Assembly (NCBI RefSeq): GCF_003336665.1
Contig: NZ_QPIJ01000014.1
Span: forward strand, 17,013-81,012
DNA: 64,000 nucleotides
Direction: 5' to 3'
From: Vreelandella rituensis
Lineage (GTDB): Bacteria > Pseudomonadota > Gammaproteobacteria > Pseudomonadales > Halomonadaceae
Within the stretch, counting starts at the first letter, position 1; each line of letters opens with the position of its first letter. Under the pieces are notes generated by a model that ran no database searches, had not been told where the DNA came from, and saw only the letters and a list, made by a program, of their open reading frames with translations. Both the position numbers and the translations under genes were made by a program. Positions 10,073 through 18,466 of the stretch are shown in pieces.

Positions 10073-11011
10073 ATGAGGTCTGTACATGACACCCTCGACT
10101 GGAACCTGCTGCGTACCTTTGTCAGCATTGTTCAGGAGAAAAGCATCAGCCGTGCTGCGCAGCGCCTTAATCTCTCCCAGCCCGCAGTGAGCCTGGCGTT
10201 GAAGCGGCTTGAGTCGCATCTTGGGCAGAGCCTCATTGAGCGAGGCAGCCATCGATTTCGCGTTACGGAAGCTGGAGAGCTGGTCTACCGCGATGCGCTG
10301 GAAATCTACGCCAACGTGGCGCGGCTCAGCGTCAAAGTGCGCGATAACGCCCCTGAAGTGGCTGGGCAGATCACTTTGTTTCTGGTCAGCGGTATTCAGT
10401 GCAGCTTTCTTGACGACGTGTTGAGACGCTTTCATCAGCAGCATCCACGCATCACTTGCGAGGTGACCGTGCTGTCGAGCCAGGACGTGGTTCAGTCGAT
10501 GGTGCAGAAAATGGGCACGGTGGGTGTGAGCCTGCTGCCGCATCCGGTGGAAGGATTGAACAGCCAGCTTCTGGTACATCAACGCTATCGGTTCTTCTGC
10601 GGCCGGGTGCATCGTTTCTTCGGTAAGCAGAACCTGTCGCTGCAGGCGCTCAGCCACGAGCCGTTCGTCTCGTTCACCAGTGCCCAGCTGTCCGGTGCCT
10701 TGGCAGGCATTGCGCTCTTTCGCGCCAGTACAGGGCTGGTGGGGGATATGGTGGTTACGTCGAGCAGCCTGGAAGAGATCCAGCGCTTCGTGCGCAGCGG
10801 TTGGGGCATTGGTTGCCTGCCGGAACACACGGTTCAGGCGGACGTCAAGAATGGCCGGCTCTGGCCGCTTCCGCCCTATGAAGGCATTCCCAATATTGAC
10901 TTGCATCTGATATGGCACCAGGACTCGCGCTTTTCCCAAGCGGAGCGCGTGTTCTTCGATTTCCTGCACCGTGCGATGGCAGAAGTGCCCATCGAGCAAC
11001 GGCTGCCGTGA
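10073..11011 (+). CDS. LysR-family transcriptional regulator
   Basis: A 312-residue regulator with an N-terminal winged helix-turn-helix of LysR type (LRTFVSIVQEKSISRAAQRLNLSQPAVSLALKRLE at residues 13-47) and a periplasmic-binding-protein-like effector domain. It is divergent from the M20 amidohydrolase operon with 123 bp between starts, the classical arrangement for a LysR activator of the neighbouring operon. The effector is presumably a substrate or product of that pathway (inference). Confidence 0.92.
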   Translation: MRSVHDTLDWNLLRTFVSIVQEKSISRAAQRLNLSQPAVSLALKRLESHLGQSLIERGSHRFRVTEAGELVYRDALEIYANVARLSVKVRDNAPEVAGQITLFLVSGIQCSFLDDVLRRFHQQHPRITCEVTVLSSQDVVQSMVQKMGTVGVSLLPHPVEGLNSQLLVHQRYRFFCGRVHRFFGKQNLSLQALSHEPFVSFTSAQLSGALAGIALFRASTGLVGDMVVTSSSLEEIQRFVRSGWGIGCLPEHTVQADVKNGRLWPLPPYEGIPNIDLHLIWHQDSRFSQAERVFFDFLHRAMAEVPIEQRLP

Positions 11012-11482
11012 AGCAACCGCTTGATAAATATTCACTCGGCTCACCTGTTATCGTTTTTATGGACGTTTTTATCGACATTGCCGGCGTGTACTGTTGAGCC
11101 TTTAGTATTATTGCGGCCTTTTCTTATTATCCTTTCTTGTTGCTGGCCAGCTTGGCTGACCTGCGACGCATATTTTGAAACTTGTACCAGTCATTTTTTT
11201 TAATGTTTCTTACAAGTATCACCCGGTTTTCTATAAGACAATTTTTATATTTTTATTCTTTGTATAAATGAAATTAATACAAAGGCTCTCTTTGTTTTTC
11301 CTTGCAAACCGTATTAAAAGATGTGAAAAGTTAAAAAGAGTTGTCTTTAGCAGAGCGCTTGGCAGGCAGGTTTCTGGATTAGTTTGTTGGCGCTAACATG
11401 CAGATAAATGAAACGAAAATTTAGAAAAAGAACATTAAAAATCGGTAAGAGCAGTTTATTACAATGATAATGGAGCAATGTC
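11012..11482. other. AT-rich intergenic stretch without a gene
   Basis: About 470 bases, clearly richer in A and T than the flanking genes, with long T and A runs near 11200-11340. No convincing reading frame, RNA gene or terminator was seen. It must carry the promoter of the plus-strand operon that begins at 11483 and may encode a long leader. Its base composition could mark an old insertion or deletion point. Confidence 0.5.
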
Positions 11483-12853
11483 ATGCTGACTGATCAGGAG
11501 CAGAAAATCCTCTCCTGCTGCGATGCACTGTTCGATGAAACTCTTGAGTTAACAGAGAATTTGGTGCGAGCCTACAGCGTGCTCGGACAAGAGCAAAGTG
11601 CGCAGGCAGTGATGGATGACTGGTACCGCAAAGAAAATTTCAACGTCACCCATGTGCCGCTGACAGAGACGGCCTTGTCCTTTGGGGACGATACAGATCA
11701 TTTGGAAAATACAGCCCATGTAGGCGATAAAGACCAAGCAAATAATAGCGCTGAAAACACGATTGCCAGACGGCTTAACAGGTCAAATATCTCGTCTTAT
11801 AGCGCGTCTGCGTCACGCTATAACGTGATAGCAACGTTGAATGAAGGGGCAAGCGGGCCTCATCTCGTCTTCAACGGGCATCTCGATGTGGTGCCTGCCG
11901 AGCCAAATAAGCTGTGGTCGCGCCCCCCGTGGGAGCCTTGGAGAGACGAACACGGCTGGCTCTATGGCCGTGGTGCCGGTGACATGAAAGCCGGTATTGC
12001 TGCCATGTGCATGGCGGTCAAAGCGGTCAGGCAGGCAGGCGTCGAAATTTATCACCCCGTAACGCTGCAAACGGTGATCGAGGAGGAGTGCACCGGCCAC
12101 GGGGCATTGGCCTGCGTGAATGCCGGTCACACCGGCGATTTTGTACTGATACCGGAGCCCTTTGGCGCCCATATCATCTCGGGGCAGGTCGGTGTGCTGT
12201 GGTTTCGTATCAACCTGAATGGCGTGCCCACTCACGTGCTGGACACAAGCGCCGGCACGAATGCAATTGAAGTTGTTATCACCTTGTTCAACGGGTTGAA
12301 AGCGCTGGAAACGGAGATCAACGCTGCGCCACGTCATCCGTTGTTCAAGGAAATCGACAAGCCCTTCAACCTTAACCTTGGCCGTATTAATGGTGGAGAC
12401 TGGGCCTCCAGCGTGCCCGCTTACGCCAGCGTCGAGGGGCGTATCGGTTTCCCGCCCGGGATCGCGGTGGACGACATCAAGGCCAGGGTGAAAGCGTGTG
12501 TCGAGGATCAGGCAAGTAAGCTGGGGGCGGGTATTTCCAATCTTGAGGTGGTGTTTCACGGCTTCTGCTCAGAGGGCGTGGAAGTCGATCTGGACGATAA
12601 CGGGGTACGCCTGTTGGGGCAGTGTCATCAGGACCTGACCGGCGAGGCGGTCACCACAAAACCGCTGACCTGCACCACGGATCTGCGCGCATATAAGGTT
12701 CATGGTGGCATCAATGGCACCTGTTACGGGCCGATCGCCGAAAACTTTCACGGGGTTGATGAGCGCGTTGATATCGAGTCCATCCGCCACGTGCTGAAAA
12801 CCTATGCCTTGTTCCTGAGCCGTTGGGGCGCGAACGCCTCACATGACCGGTAA
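11483..12853 (+). CDS. M20-family peptidase/deacylase (ArgE/DapE type)
   Basis: A 456-residue metallohydrolase. The di-zinc marks are present in order: FNGHLDVVPAE (His, Asp), GRGAGDMKAGIAAM (bridging Asp), TVIEEECTGHGAL (catalytic Glu pair) and LIPEPFG. The central dimerisation domain and a late TDLRAYKVHGG His region are also visible. Enzymes of this group deacylate N-acyl amino acids or cut small peptides. Residues about 70-105 form an unusual polar, Asn/Ser-rich insertion between the first strand and the metal site. It leads a plus-strand cluster with acetylpolyamine amidohydrolase, so a role in removing acyl groups from imported amines or amino acids fits. The substrate is unknown. Confidence 0.87.
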   Translation: MLTDQEQKILSCCDALFDETLELTENLVRAYSVLGQEQSAQAVMDDWYRKENFNVTHVPLTETALSFGDDTDHLENTAHVGDKDQANNSAENTIARRLNRSNISSYSASASRYNVIATLNEGASGPHLVFNGHLDVVPAEPNKLWSRPPWEPWRDEHGWLYGRGAGDMKAGIAAMCMAVKAVRQAGVEIYHPVTLQTVIEEECTGHGALACVNAGHTGDFVLIPEPFGAHIISGQVGVLWFRINLNGVPTHVLDTSAGTNAIEVVITLFNGLKALETEINAAPRHPLFKEIDKPFNLNLGRINGGDWASSVPAYASVEGRIGFPPGIAVDDIKARVKACVEDQASKLGAGISNLEVVFHGFCSEGVEVDLDDNGVRLLGQCHQDLTGEAVTTKPLTCTTDLRAYKVHGGINGTCYGPIAENFHGVDERVDIESIRHVLKTYALFLSRWGANASHDR

Positions 12854-12924
12854 CCTCGTCGTTGCTGGTATCCCAAAATTGCCGTCTGTTATTCTCCAGC
12901 GCCGCCGATCATAGAGGAATTGCC

Positions 12925-13953
12925 GTGAAGTGCTTTTACCATCCAGAACAGCAACGCCATGCGCCGCCCAGTTTTCTGCTCAGAGGCCGTCAGACCGCTT
13001 CGCCGGAAGGACCGCTGCGCGCCGAAATGCTGCTAGAAGGGCTTGGGCTGCTGGGTATCGAGACGCTGGCACCGATGGCCACGTCACAACTGCACGAACG
13101 GTTGTCGCGGGTGCATACCCCGCGCTATCTGACCTTTCTTGAAACCATTTATGAGCGCTGGGCCGCACTGCCGGATACCGCCGAGATGGTGGCGCCCAAC
13201 GTGCATCCTTGTGGCCAAGGCTATCATTATCCCCGCCATCCGGTGGGGCAGGCGGGCTGGCACATGCACGATATGGCATGCCCACTGACCGCCGATACCT
13301 ACGCCGGTATCATCGCTAGCGCCACCAGTGCTGAAGCCGCGACCGAGGCGGTGCTGGCAGGAGATGGACAAGCCTATGCGATGTGCCGGCCGCCGGGGCA
13401 TCACGCCGGACCGGACCGCGCGGGCGGCTTCTGTTTTTTGAACAGCTCGGCGCTGGCAGCGGAAATCCTGCGTGAAAAGTACGCACGCGTGGCGATTCTA
13501 GATGTTGACCTTCACCACGGTAACGGCACACAGGATGTCTTCTACGCCCGTGGCGATGTGTGGACCGGCTCGGTGCACGCTGATACGGCGGACTTCTATC
13601 CGTTCTTCTGGGGCGGAGTGGATGAAATCGGCGAAGGCGATGGGCAGGGTGCCAACGTCAATCAGCCCTTGCCACTGGGCAGTGACGGACCGATGTTCAT
13701 GCAGGCGCTGGAAAAGTTGATCGATGCCATGCAGGCGTTCAAGCCACAGGCGCTGGTGATTGCCTTGGGCCTGGACGCCCACAAGGATGACCCGCTGGCT
13801 GGGCTGGCGCTGGAAACAGAAGACTTTGGCCTGCTGGGCAAGCGTCTGGCAGAAATTCCGCTACCCACGGTAGTGGTGCAGGAAGGCGGTTACCCCACCG
13901 AGCATCTGGGCCGTAACCTTGCGGCGTTCATGGATGGCTTTATCAAGACGTAA
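12925..13953 (+). CDS. Acetylpolyamine amidohydrolase (class II histone-deacetylase-like)
   Basis: A 342-residue zinc deacetylase. The GTG at 12925 behind GAGGAA is chosen as start; a TTG 63 bases upstream is open but lacks a ribosome site. Counting from this start, the zinc ligands Asp195 (ILDVDLHHGN), His197 and Asp284 (GLDAHKDDP) and the transition-state Tyr323 (GGYPTEHLG) fall at the positions I remember for Mycoplana ramosa acetylpolyamine amidohydrolase, with the catalytic His pair at 159-160 (RPPGHHAGPDRAGGF). The expected reaction is removal of acetyl from acetylputrescine, acetylcadaverine or acetylspermidine in the cytoplasm. The downstream succinate-semialdehyde dehydrogenase fits putrescine breakdown through GABA. 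Confidence 0.88.
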   Translation: MKCFYHPEQQRHAPPSFLLRGRQTASPEGPLRAEMLLEGLGLLGIETLAPMATSQLHERLSRVHTPRYLTFLETIYERWAALPDTAEMVAPNVHPCGQGYHYPRHPVGQAGWHMHDMACPLTADTYAGIIASATSAEAATEAVLAGDGQAYAMCRPPGHHAGPDRAGGFCFLNSSALAAEILREKYARVAILDVDLHHGNGTQDVFYARGDVWTGSVHADTADFYPFFWGGVDEIGEGDGQGANVNQPLPLGSDGPMFMQALEKLIDAMQAFKPQALVIALGLDAHKDDPLAGLALETEDFGLLGKRLAEIPLPTVVVQEGGYPTEHLGRNLAAFMDGFIKT

Positions 13954-14222
13954 CGCTCTATCAAGGTATAACGCTTTAAAAGGTACTGGCAATCTGTCGG
14001 GCTATAACCTCGTGAAATACTCGCTTCCTGCCATCCTCATCGGAACATCAAACGAAAGCACCGCCTGACCAACAGGGTAAAAGGGCTGCGCCCCTTGCCC
14101 TGATAGACGCCCAACAGAGGTCAGAAACGACACATGACCGTTTATCCTGCGAAGAAATCAGAGTGGGGCATTACCACTGCGATTTACGCCCCTTAATCCG
14201 ACAGACTGCTAGGAGTAATTCC

Positions 14223-15869
14223 ATGAATAACAAACATGCCGGCCAGGTCATCGTTGATTCTCTATCGTTGCATGGCGTTGAACGCGTCTTTGTGGTGCCA
14301 GGAGAAAGCTACCTCGCTGTACTGGACGGTCTGCACGATTCAAGCATCGCCACCGTGGTGTGTCGTCACGAAGGCGGAGCGGCCTACATGGCCGAGGCAC
14401 ATGGAAAGTTCACTGGACAGCCGGGTGTTGCCATGGTGACTCGCGGTCCCGGGGCGGCCAATGCCTTTGTGGCGCTGCATACCGCTTGGCAGGATGCTGT
14501 GCCTATGGTGCTGTTCGTGGGGCTGATTCCGGTGGCTGATCGCATGCGCGAGTCTTTTCAGGAATTTGATCCTAATGCCTGGTTCGGTACCCAGTGCAAG
14601 CGGGTGTTTGTGCTCGATGAGGCCGAACGTGCCTCCGAGGTGGTGGCTGAGGCCTTTTTCGCTGCGCGCTCCGGACGTCCCGGGCCTGTAGTGGTGGGCC
14701 TGCCTGAGGATGTCATCATCCATGCGGTGAGTGGCCAGCTGCATCCAGTGCTACCGGTAGCGGAGGGTGGGATATCACTCAAGGAGCTGGAAGCGCTCAA
14801 GGCCGAGCTGTTGGCAGCCAACAAGCCACTTCTATTCATCGGAGGCCAGCGCTGGACTTTCGAAGCTGCTGCACGCCTGACGCGCTTCGCCGAGCACAAC
14901 AGCATACCCGTGGTGCACGATTGGCGTGCTGCTGACCGGGTACCTTTTGATTCGCCAGTTAACTGCGGCTCGCTGGGCTACGGCCGCACCGCGATGACGC
15001 TTTCGATGTTCGAGGAAGCTGACGTGTTGGTGGCGGTGGGGACTGTGCTCAGCGACGTGACAACCGAGGGTTTCACCGCCCGTCAGGGACATGAGCGCAC
15101 CAATATCCTGATCAATATCGATACCAGCCTACGTGGCCACAGCGGCGCCGTGACAAGGCATATCATCGCTAGTCCTGTGGCCTTTGCCGAATCGGTGGCT
15201 GATCTACAGCTAGGCCGTGCGGTGGCCTGGCAAGATTGGCTTGCCGAAGGGCGTGCTGCCCAAGTGGCGGCTTCTAGCCTCCCGGATCTGAGCACTCTGC
15301 CGGCGACGCGCTCTGGCACCGCCCATATGGGCGCAGTGGTGGGGGAGCTGGTCAAGCTCCTGCCTGAGGATGCCGTCTACAGCTTCGGTGCCGGCAACCA
15401 CTGTGTCTGGGCACAACGTTTTCTGCCCACCCGTACCTTTCCCAGCCAGCTGAGCACCCGCAATGGCTCAATGGGCTATAGCGTGCCGGCGGCAGTGGCG
15501 GCCTCATTGGAAAGCCCCGAGCGGCTATGCGTGGTGGTGGCCGGCGATGGCGAGTTCATGATGAACGGCCAAGAGATAGCGACCGCTGTGCAGCACGGTG
15601 CGGCCATGCTGATCCTGGTGATGGATAATGGGCAATACGGCACCATTCGTTCCCACCAGGAGATGCATTTCCCTGAGCGTGTCAGTGGTACCCAGCTGGC
15701 CAATCCCGATTTCGCCAGCTTGTGCCGTGCCTATGGCGGCCATGGTGAGACGGTGGCGTCGAACGACGAAGCCGCTGGCGCCGTGGAAAGGGCGCTAGTT
15801 GCGGTTACCCAAGACTGCGTCCCCGCGTTAATCCACGTGATTACCGACCCGCAGCACGACCTGCCCTGA
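14223..15869 (+). CDS. Thiamine-diphosphate enzyme of the acetolactate-synthase family
   Basis: A 548-residue protein with three ThDP-family domains: an N-terminal pyrimidine-binding domain with the activating Glu (VVCRHEGGAAYMA), a middle domain, and a C-terminal pyrophosphate-binding domain with the GDG...N motif (VVAGDGEFMMNGQEIA to MDNGQYGTIRSH). The ATG at 14223 follows AGGAGTAATT and is preferred over an in-frame start 60 bases upstream that lacks one. No small regulatory subunit lies next to it, so this is probably not a biosynthetic acetohydroxyacid synthase but a catabolic decarboxylase or lyase. It stands 33 bases before an aldehyde dehydrogenase, which suggests that it makes an aldehyde which the next enzyme oxidises. 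Confidence 0.85.
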   Translation: MNNKHAGQVIVDSLSLHGVERVFVVPGESYLAVLDGLHDSSIATVVCRHEGGAAYMAEAHGKFTGQPGVAMVTRGPGAANAFVALHTAWQDAVPMVLFVGLIPVADRMRESFQEFDPNAWFGTQCKRVFVLDEAERASEVVAEAFFAARSGRPGPVVVGLPEDVIIHAVSGQLHPVLPVAEGGISLKELEALKAELLAANKPLLFIGGQRWTFEAAARLTRFAEHNSIPVVHDWRAADRVPFDSPVNCGSLGYGRTAMTLSMFEEADVLVAVGTVLSDVTTEGFTARQGHERTNILINIDTSLRGHSGAVTRHIIASPVAFAESVADLQLGRAVAWQDWLAEGRAAQVAASSLPDLSTLPATRSGTAHMGAVVGELVKLLPEDAVYSFGAGNHCVWAQRFLPTRTFPSQLSTRNGSMGYSVPAAVAASLESPERLCVVVAGDGEFMMNGQEIATAVQHGAAMLILVMDNGQYGTIRSHQEMHFPERVSGTQLANPDFASLCRAYGGHGETVASNDEAAGAVERALVAVTQDCVPALIHVITDPQHDLP

Positions 15870-15902
15870 AGCTAGTTCAACGACAATAAAAGGAATCATG
15901 CG

Positions 15903-17276
15903 ATGACTCAGTATGCTGTGACCAACCCAGCCACCGGAGAGGTGGAGCAGGTGTTTTCCACCGCCAGCGATGCCGAGATTCAAGAAGCCATTACCCAGGC
16001 TCATCATGCCTTCGGCGAGTGGCGCCAAAGCAGTGTGGCTGAGCGTGCCGCTCTTTTGAACCGAGTAGCGGATCTCTACGCCGAACGCCGAGAAGCGCTG
16101 GCCAGCATCATCGCCCGCGAAATGGGCAAGCCATTATTCCAGGGTGGGCTAGAGATCGACATTGTGGTGTCCATCTACCGCTACTATGCCGAGAAAGGCC
16201 CAGCCTTGCTGGAAGATGAGCCGCTGGATAAGACAGGCGGCGGTAGCGCGATGATCCGAAAAGAGGGGCTTGGAGCGCTACTGGGCATCATGCCCTGGAA
16301 CTTCCCCTATTATCAGGTGGCGCGTTTTGCCGCGCCTAACCTGATGAACGGCAACACGATTGTGCTCAAACATGCACCTCAGTGCCCTGAATCCGCCGCC
16401 GCCATGGCGCAAATCTTCCGTGATGCCGGGGCGGCTGAAAACCTTTATGTGAATGTTTACGCCAGCAATGAACAGGCCGCAGATATCATTGCTGACCCAC
16501 GCATACAGGGCGTCTCGCTGACAGGCTCCGAACGCGCCGGCGCGGCAGTCGCCGAAATTGCCGGCCGTCATCTCAAGAAGGTGGTGCTGGAGTTGGGTGG
16601 TTCCGATCCCTTTATCGTACTGGACGATGCTGACCTGGAGCAGGCTGTTCAGCAGGCGTTGATTGGCCGCTTCGGTAACGCCGGCCAAGCCTGCAATGCC
16701 GCCAAGCGTATCTTCATCGATCGTGCCGTGTACGATAACTTTCTGAGCGCTTTCAAATCAGCAGTAGAGAAGATCGTCGTGGGAGATCCCATGATCGAGG
16801 GTACCTTCATGGGTCCACTCTCCTCGCAGGCGGCGCTGGATACCCTGGAGGCCCAGGTGAACGATGCCGTGGCCCAAGGTGCCCAGGTGTTGAGCGGCGG
16901 CCGGCGTCTGGATGGCCCCGGTGCCTGGTATGCGCCGACCCTGCTCACCGGCGTCACGCCGGAGATGCGGGTGTTTCACGAGGAACTGTTCGGTCCGGTG
17001 GCGGTGGTATACCCCGTGGATGACGAGGAAGAGGCGCTACGTTTGGCCAACGATTCCGCCTATGGCCTGGGGGCGGTGATCCAGTCACGAGATATTGAAC
17101 GTGCTAAGCGCCTAGCCGCTCGACTCGAAGCGGGCATGGTGCATATCAATGAGGGGCCGGGCTCATCCGCCGAGCTGCCCTTCGGTGGCGTGAAACGCTC
17201 CGGCTTTGGTCGCGAATTGGGCCGCGACGGCATGGAGGAGTTCGTCAACCGCAAGCTGATTCGCCTTGGCGCCTGA
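15903..17276 (+). CDS. NAD-type succinate-semialdehyde dehydrogenase (Sad/YneI group)
   Basis: A 457-residue aldehyde dehydrogenase. The substrate channel segment IMPWNFPYYQVARFAAPNL is typical of the Sad/YneI group. The catalytic Glu lies in VVLELGGSDPFIVL and the catalytic Cys in GNAGQACNAAKRI; the late ELPFGGVKRSGFGRELG is the family end motif. It oxidises succinate semialdehyde or a similar aldehyde to the acid with NAD(P). It is downstream of the ThDP enzyme and the acetylpolyamine amidohydrolase, and a strong terminator follows it, so the operon ends here. Confidence 0.88.
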   Translation: MTQYAVTNPATGEVEQVFSTASDAEIQEAITQAHHAFGEWRQSSVAERAALLNRVADLYAERREALASIIAREMGKPLFQGGLEIDIVVSIYRYYAEKGPALLEDEPLDKTGGGSAMIRKEGLGALLGIMPWNFPYYQVARFAAPNLMNGNTIVLKHAPQCPESAAAMAQIFRDAGAAENLYVNVYASNEQAADIIADPRIQGVSLTGSERAGAAVAEIAGRHLKKVVLELGGSDPFIVLDDADLEQAVQQALIGRFGNAGQACNAAKRIFIDRAVYDNFLSAFKSAVEKIVVGDPMIEGTFMGPLSSQAALDTLEAQVNDAVAQGAQVLSGGRRLDGPGAWYAPTLLTGVTPEMRVFHEELFGPVAVVYPVDDEEEALRLANDSAYGLGAVIQSRDIERAKRLAARLEAGMVHINEGPGSSAELPFGGVKRSGFGRELGRDGMEEFVNRKLIRLGA

Positions 17277-17303
17277 AACGGCACACTTGCCCTTGCTATG
17301 CGC

Positions 17304-17333
17304 ATGCCCCGTCTGGAAAACCGGACGGGGCAT
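17304..17333 (+). terminator. Rho-independent terminator of the 11483-17276 cluster
   Basis: A 10-bp stem (ATGCCCCGTC / GACGGGGCAT) with a 10-base loop, followed by CTTTTATT. It lies 27 bases after the aldehyde dehydrogenase stop codon and points along the plus strand. Confidence 0.85.
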
Positions 17334-17381
17334 CTTTTATTGAACTTCCAACTCAATCTTTTATTGAACTTCCACCTCAAT
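17334..17381. repeat. 24-bp tandem duplication over the hsp20 stop codon
   Basis: Two adjacent 24-base units (17334-17357 and 17358-17381) differ at a single base. On the minus strand one unit encodes the last codons and stop of Hsp20; the second copy repeats them just after the stop. It looks like a recent slippage duplication and does not change the protein. Confidence 0.9.
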
Positions 17382-17816
17382 AGACTTGGGTTCAGCCGGC
17401 TCCGCCTTGGTCAGTGTCAGGGACAAAACGCCATCTTTGAAATTGGCCTGGATGCTGTCTTCGTCCACGTTTTCCGGCAGGGTAAATCGGCGCAGGAAAC
17501 TGCCATAAAATCGCTCAATGCGGTGGTGCTTCTTGTCGTCGGTTTCTTCCTCGTGCTTGCGCTCACCCTGAATGCTCAAAACGCCGTTCTGCACCGTGAC
17601 TTTCACGTCATCCTTGGACATACCCGGTAGTTCCGCCTCGATATTGAAGGCCTCCGGGGTTTCCTTGATATCCACGGCCGGGGCCCAGTCGCTGCTGCTG
17701 AACAGGTCTTTACCTTCCCGTTCATCGTTGCTGCGAGTCAGGCCAAGTAGCCGGTTGTAACGGTTCATCAGGTCATCAAACTCACTGACCGGGTTCCAGC
17801 GGGTAATGTTAGCCAT
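17361..17816 (-). CDS. Small heat-shock protein, Hsp20 / alpha-crystallin family
   Basis: A 151-residue protein with a short N-terminal arm and an alpha-crystallin domain from about residue 45 to 140. The LPGMSKDDVKVTVQNGVLSI strand region and FTLPENVDEDSIQANFKDGVLSL are typical. It ends in a charged tail, SIEVEVQ. It binds unfolding proteins in the cytoplasm and prevents aggregation without ATP. The start follows a clear ribosome site (TAGGAGGAG). A truncated copy of this gene with its upstream region is found at 35276-35588. Confidence 0.93.
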   Translation of the reverse strand: MANITRWNPVSEFDDLMNRYNRLLGLTRSNDEREGKDLFSSSDWAPAVDIKETPEAFNIEAELPGMSKDDVKVTVQNGVLSIQGERKHEEETDDKKHHRIERFYGSFLRRFTLPENVDEDSIQANFKDGVLSLTLTKAEPAEPKSIEVEVQ

Positions 17817-18223
17817 ACAAAACTCCTCCTAAGAATCTAAAATCCATTGGTGGTGCCAGTTACGCTCACGGGGCAGTCTCCATACCGGTGGCACCAACCG
17901 GATGGTTCTTCGTTAATGCTTTCTAGCTTTGAGTGTAGGATCGATAGGTTATTTTTCAATCGGGGTGGTGGCGAAAAATTTCGTCGAGACTGATGAAGCG
18001 CCGAATTACCTGAAGAAAGTGTCTAAAAGGACCATGGATGGTCGTCCCTCCCGGTCTGTTTGCGAGTGTGCACCCCGGCTGAACCCGGGTAGTCCGGCAT
18101 GATTGCCAACGTCACCAACAAACGGCATCAGCAGAGTTTAGCTCTAACGCTAACTGTCTCAGCTATGAAATGAAGGTCCACCCATCGGCTAACCCGCCTG
18201 CTGGGCAGTCCACTACGCGAGGC
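17817..18223. other. Intergenic region upstream of hsp20
   Basis: About 400 bases between the start of hsp20 and the end of the acyl carrier protein gene, both on the minus strand. The 80 bases next to hsp20 are part of the segment duplicated at 35512-35588. No reading frame or recognised RNA was seen in the rest; it should hold the hsp20 promoter. Confidence 0.5.
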
Positions 18224-18466
18224 TCAAAGCTTTTTCTCCAGATAATCGAGCAGCTCGGCAATGCAGTGCATGCGGGCATAATCCTGATCCGGAATATTCA
18301 CCCCCAGCCGTTTGTGCACAGCCTCCGCCAGGTTCAGCGCGTCCATCGAATCCAGGTCGTATTCGTCCTGTAGGTTGGCGTTGTCATCGAACGATGCCAA
18401 GTCTATGTCTGGTGCAATGCCGGACAGTTCTTCCAGTACCGCGTTGCGCAATTCATCCCGATTCAC
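18224..18466 (-). CDS. Acyl carrier protein (phosphopantetheine-binding), coupled to an E2 gene
   Basis: An 80-residue acidic protein with the carrier-protein pattern: helix I at the N-terminus and the attachment serine in YDLDSMDALN (Ser40), followed by LAEAVHKRLGVNIPDQD. It is not in a fatty-acid synthesis setting. Its start codon overlaps the E2 stop codon by four bases, so it is translationally coupled to a dihydrolipoamide acyltransferase. This suggests that the carrier receives an acyl group, perhaps acetyl, directly from E2 or from the AMP-forming ligase in the same operon (inference). Confidence 0.88.
   Translation of the reverse strand: MNRDELRNAVLEELSGIAPDIDLASFDDNANLQDEYDLDSMDALNLAEAVHKRLGVNIPDQDYARMHCIAELLDYLEKKL

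Noticed and set aside
10001..11044. 347-codon minus-strand frame opposite the LysR gene at 10073
   Set aside because: The LysR gene has a clear helix-turn-helix and ribosome context; the antisense frame has none.
14163..14222. Upstream in-frame start for the ThDP enzyme
   Set aside because: The added 20 residues have no family match and the ATG at 14223 has a much better ribosome site.
14223..15869. Biosynthetic acetohydroxyacid synthase large subunit
   Set aside because: No small subunit gene is adjacent and the neighbours are catabolic; kept as a family-level ThDP enzyme.
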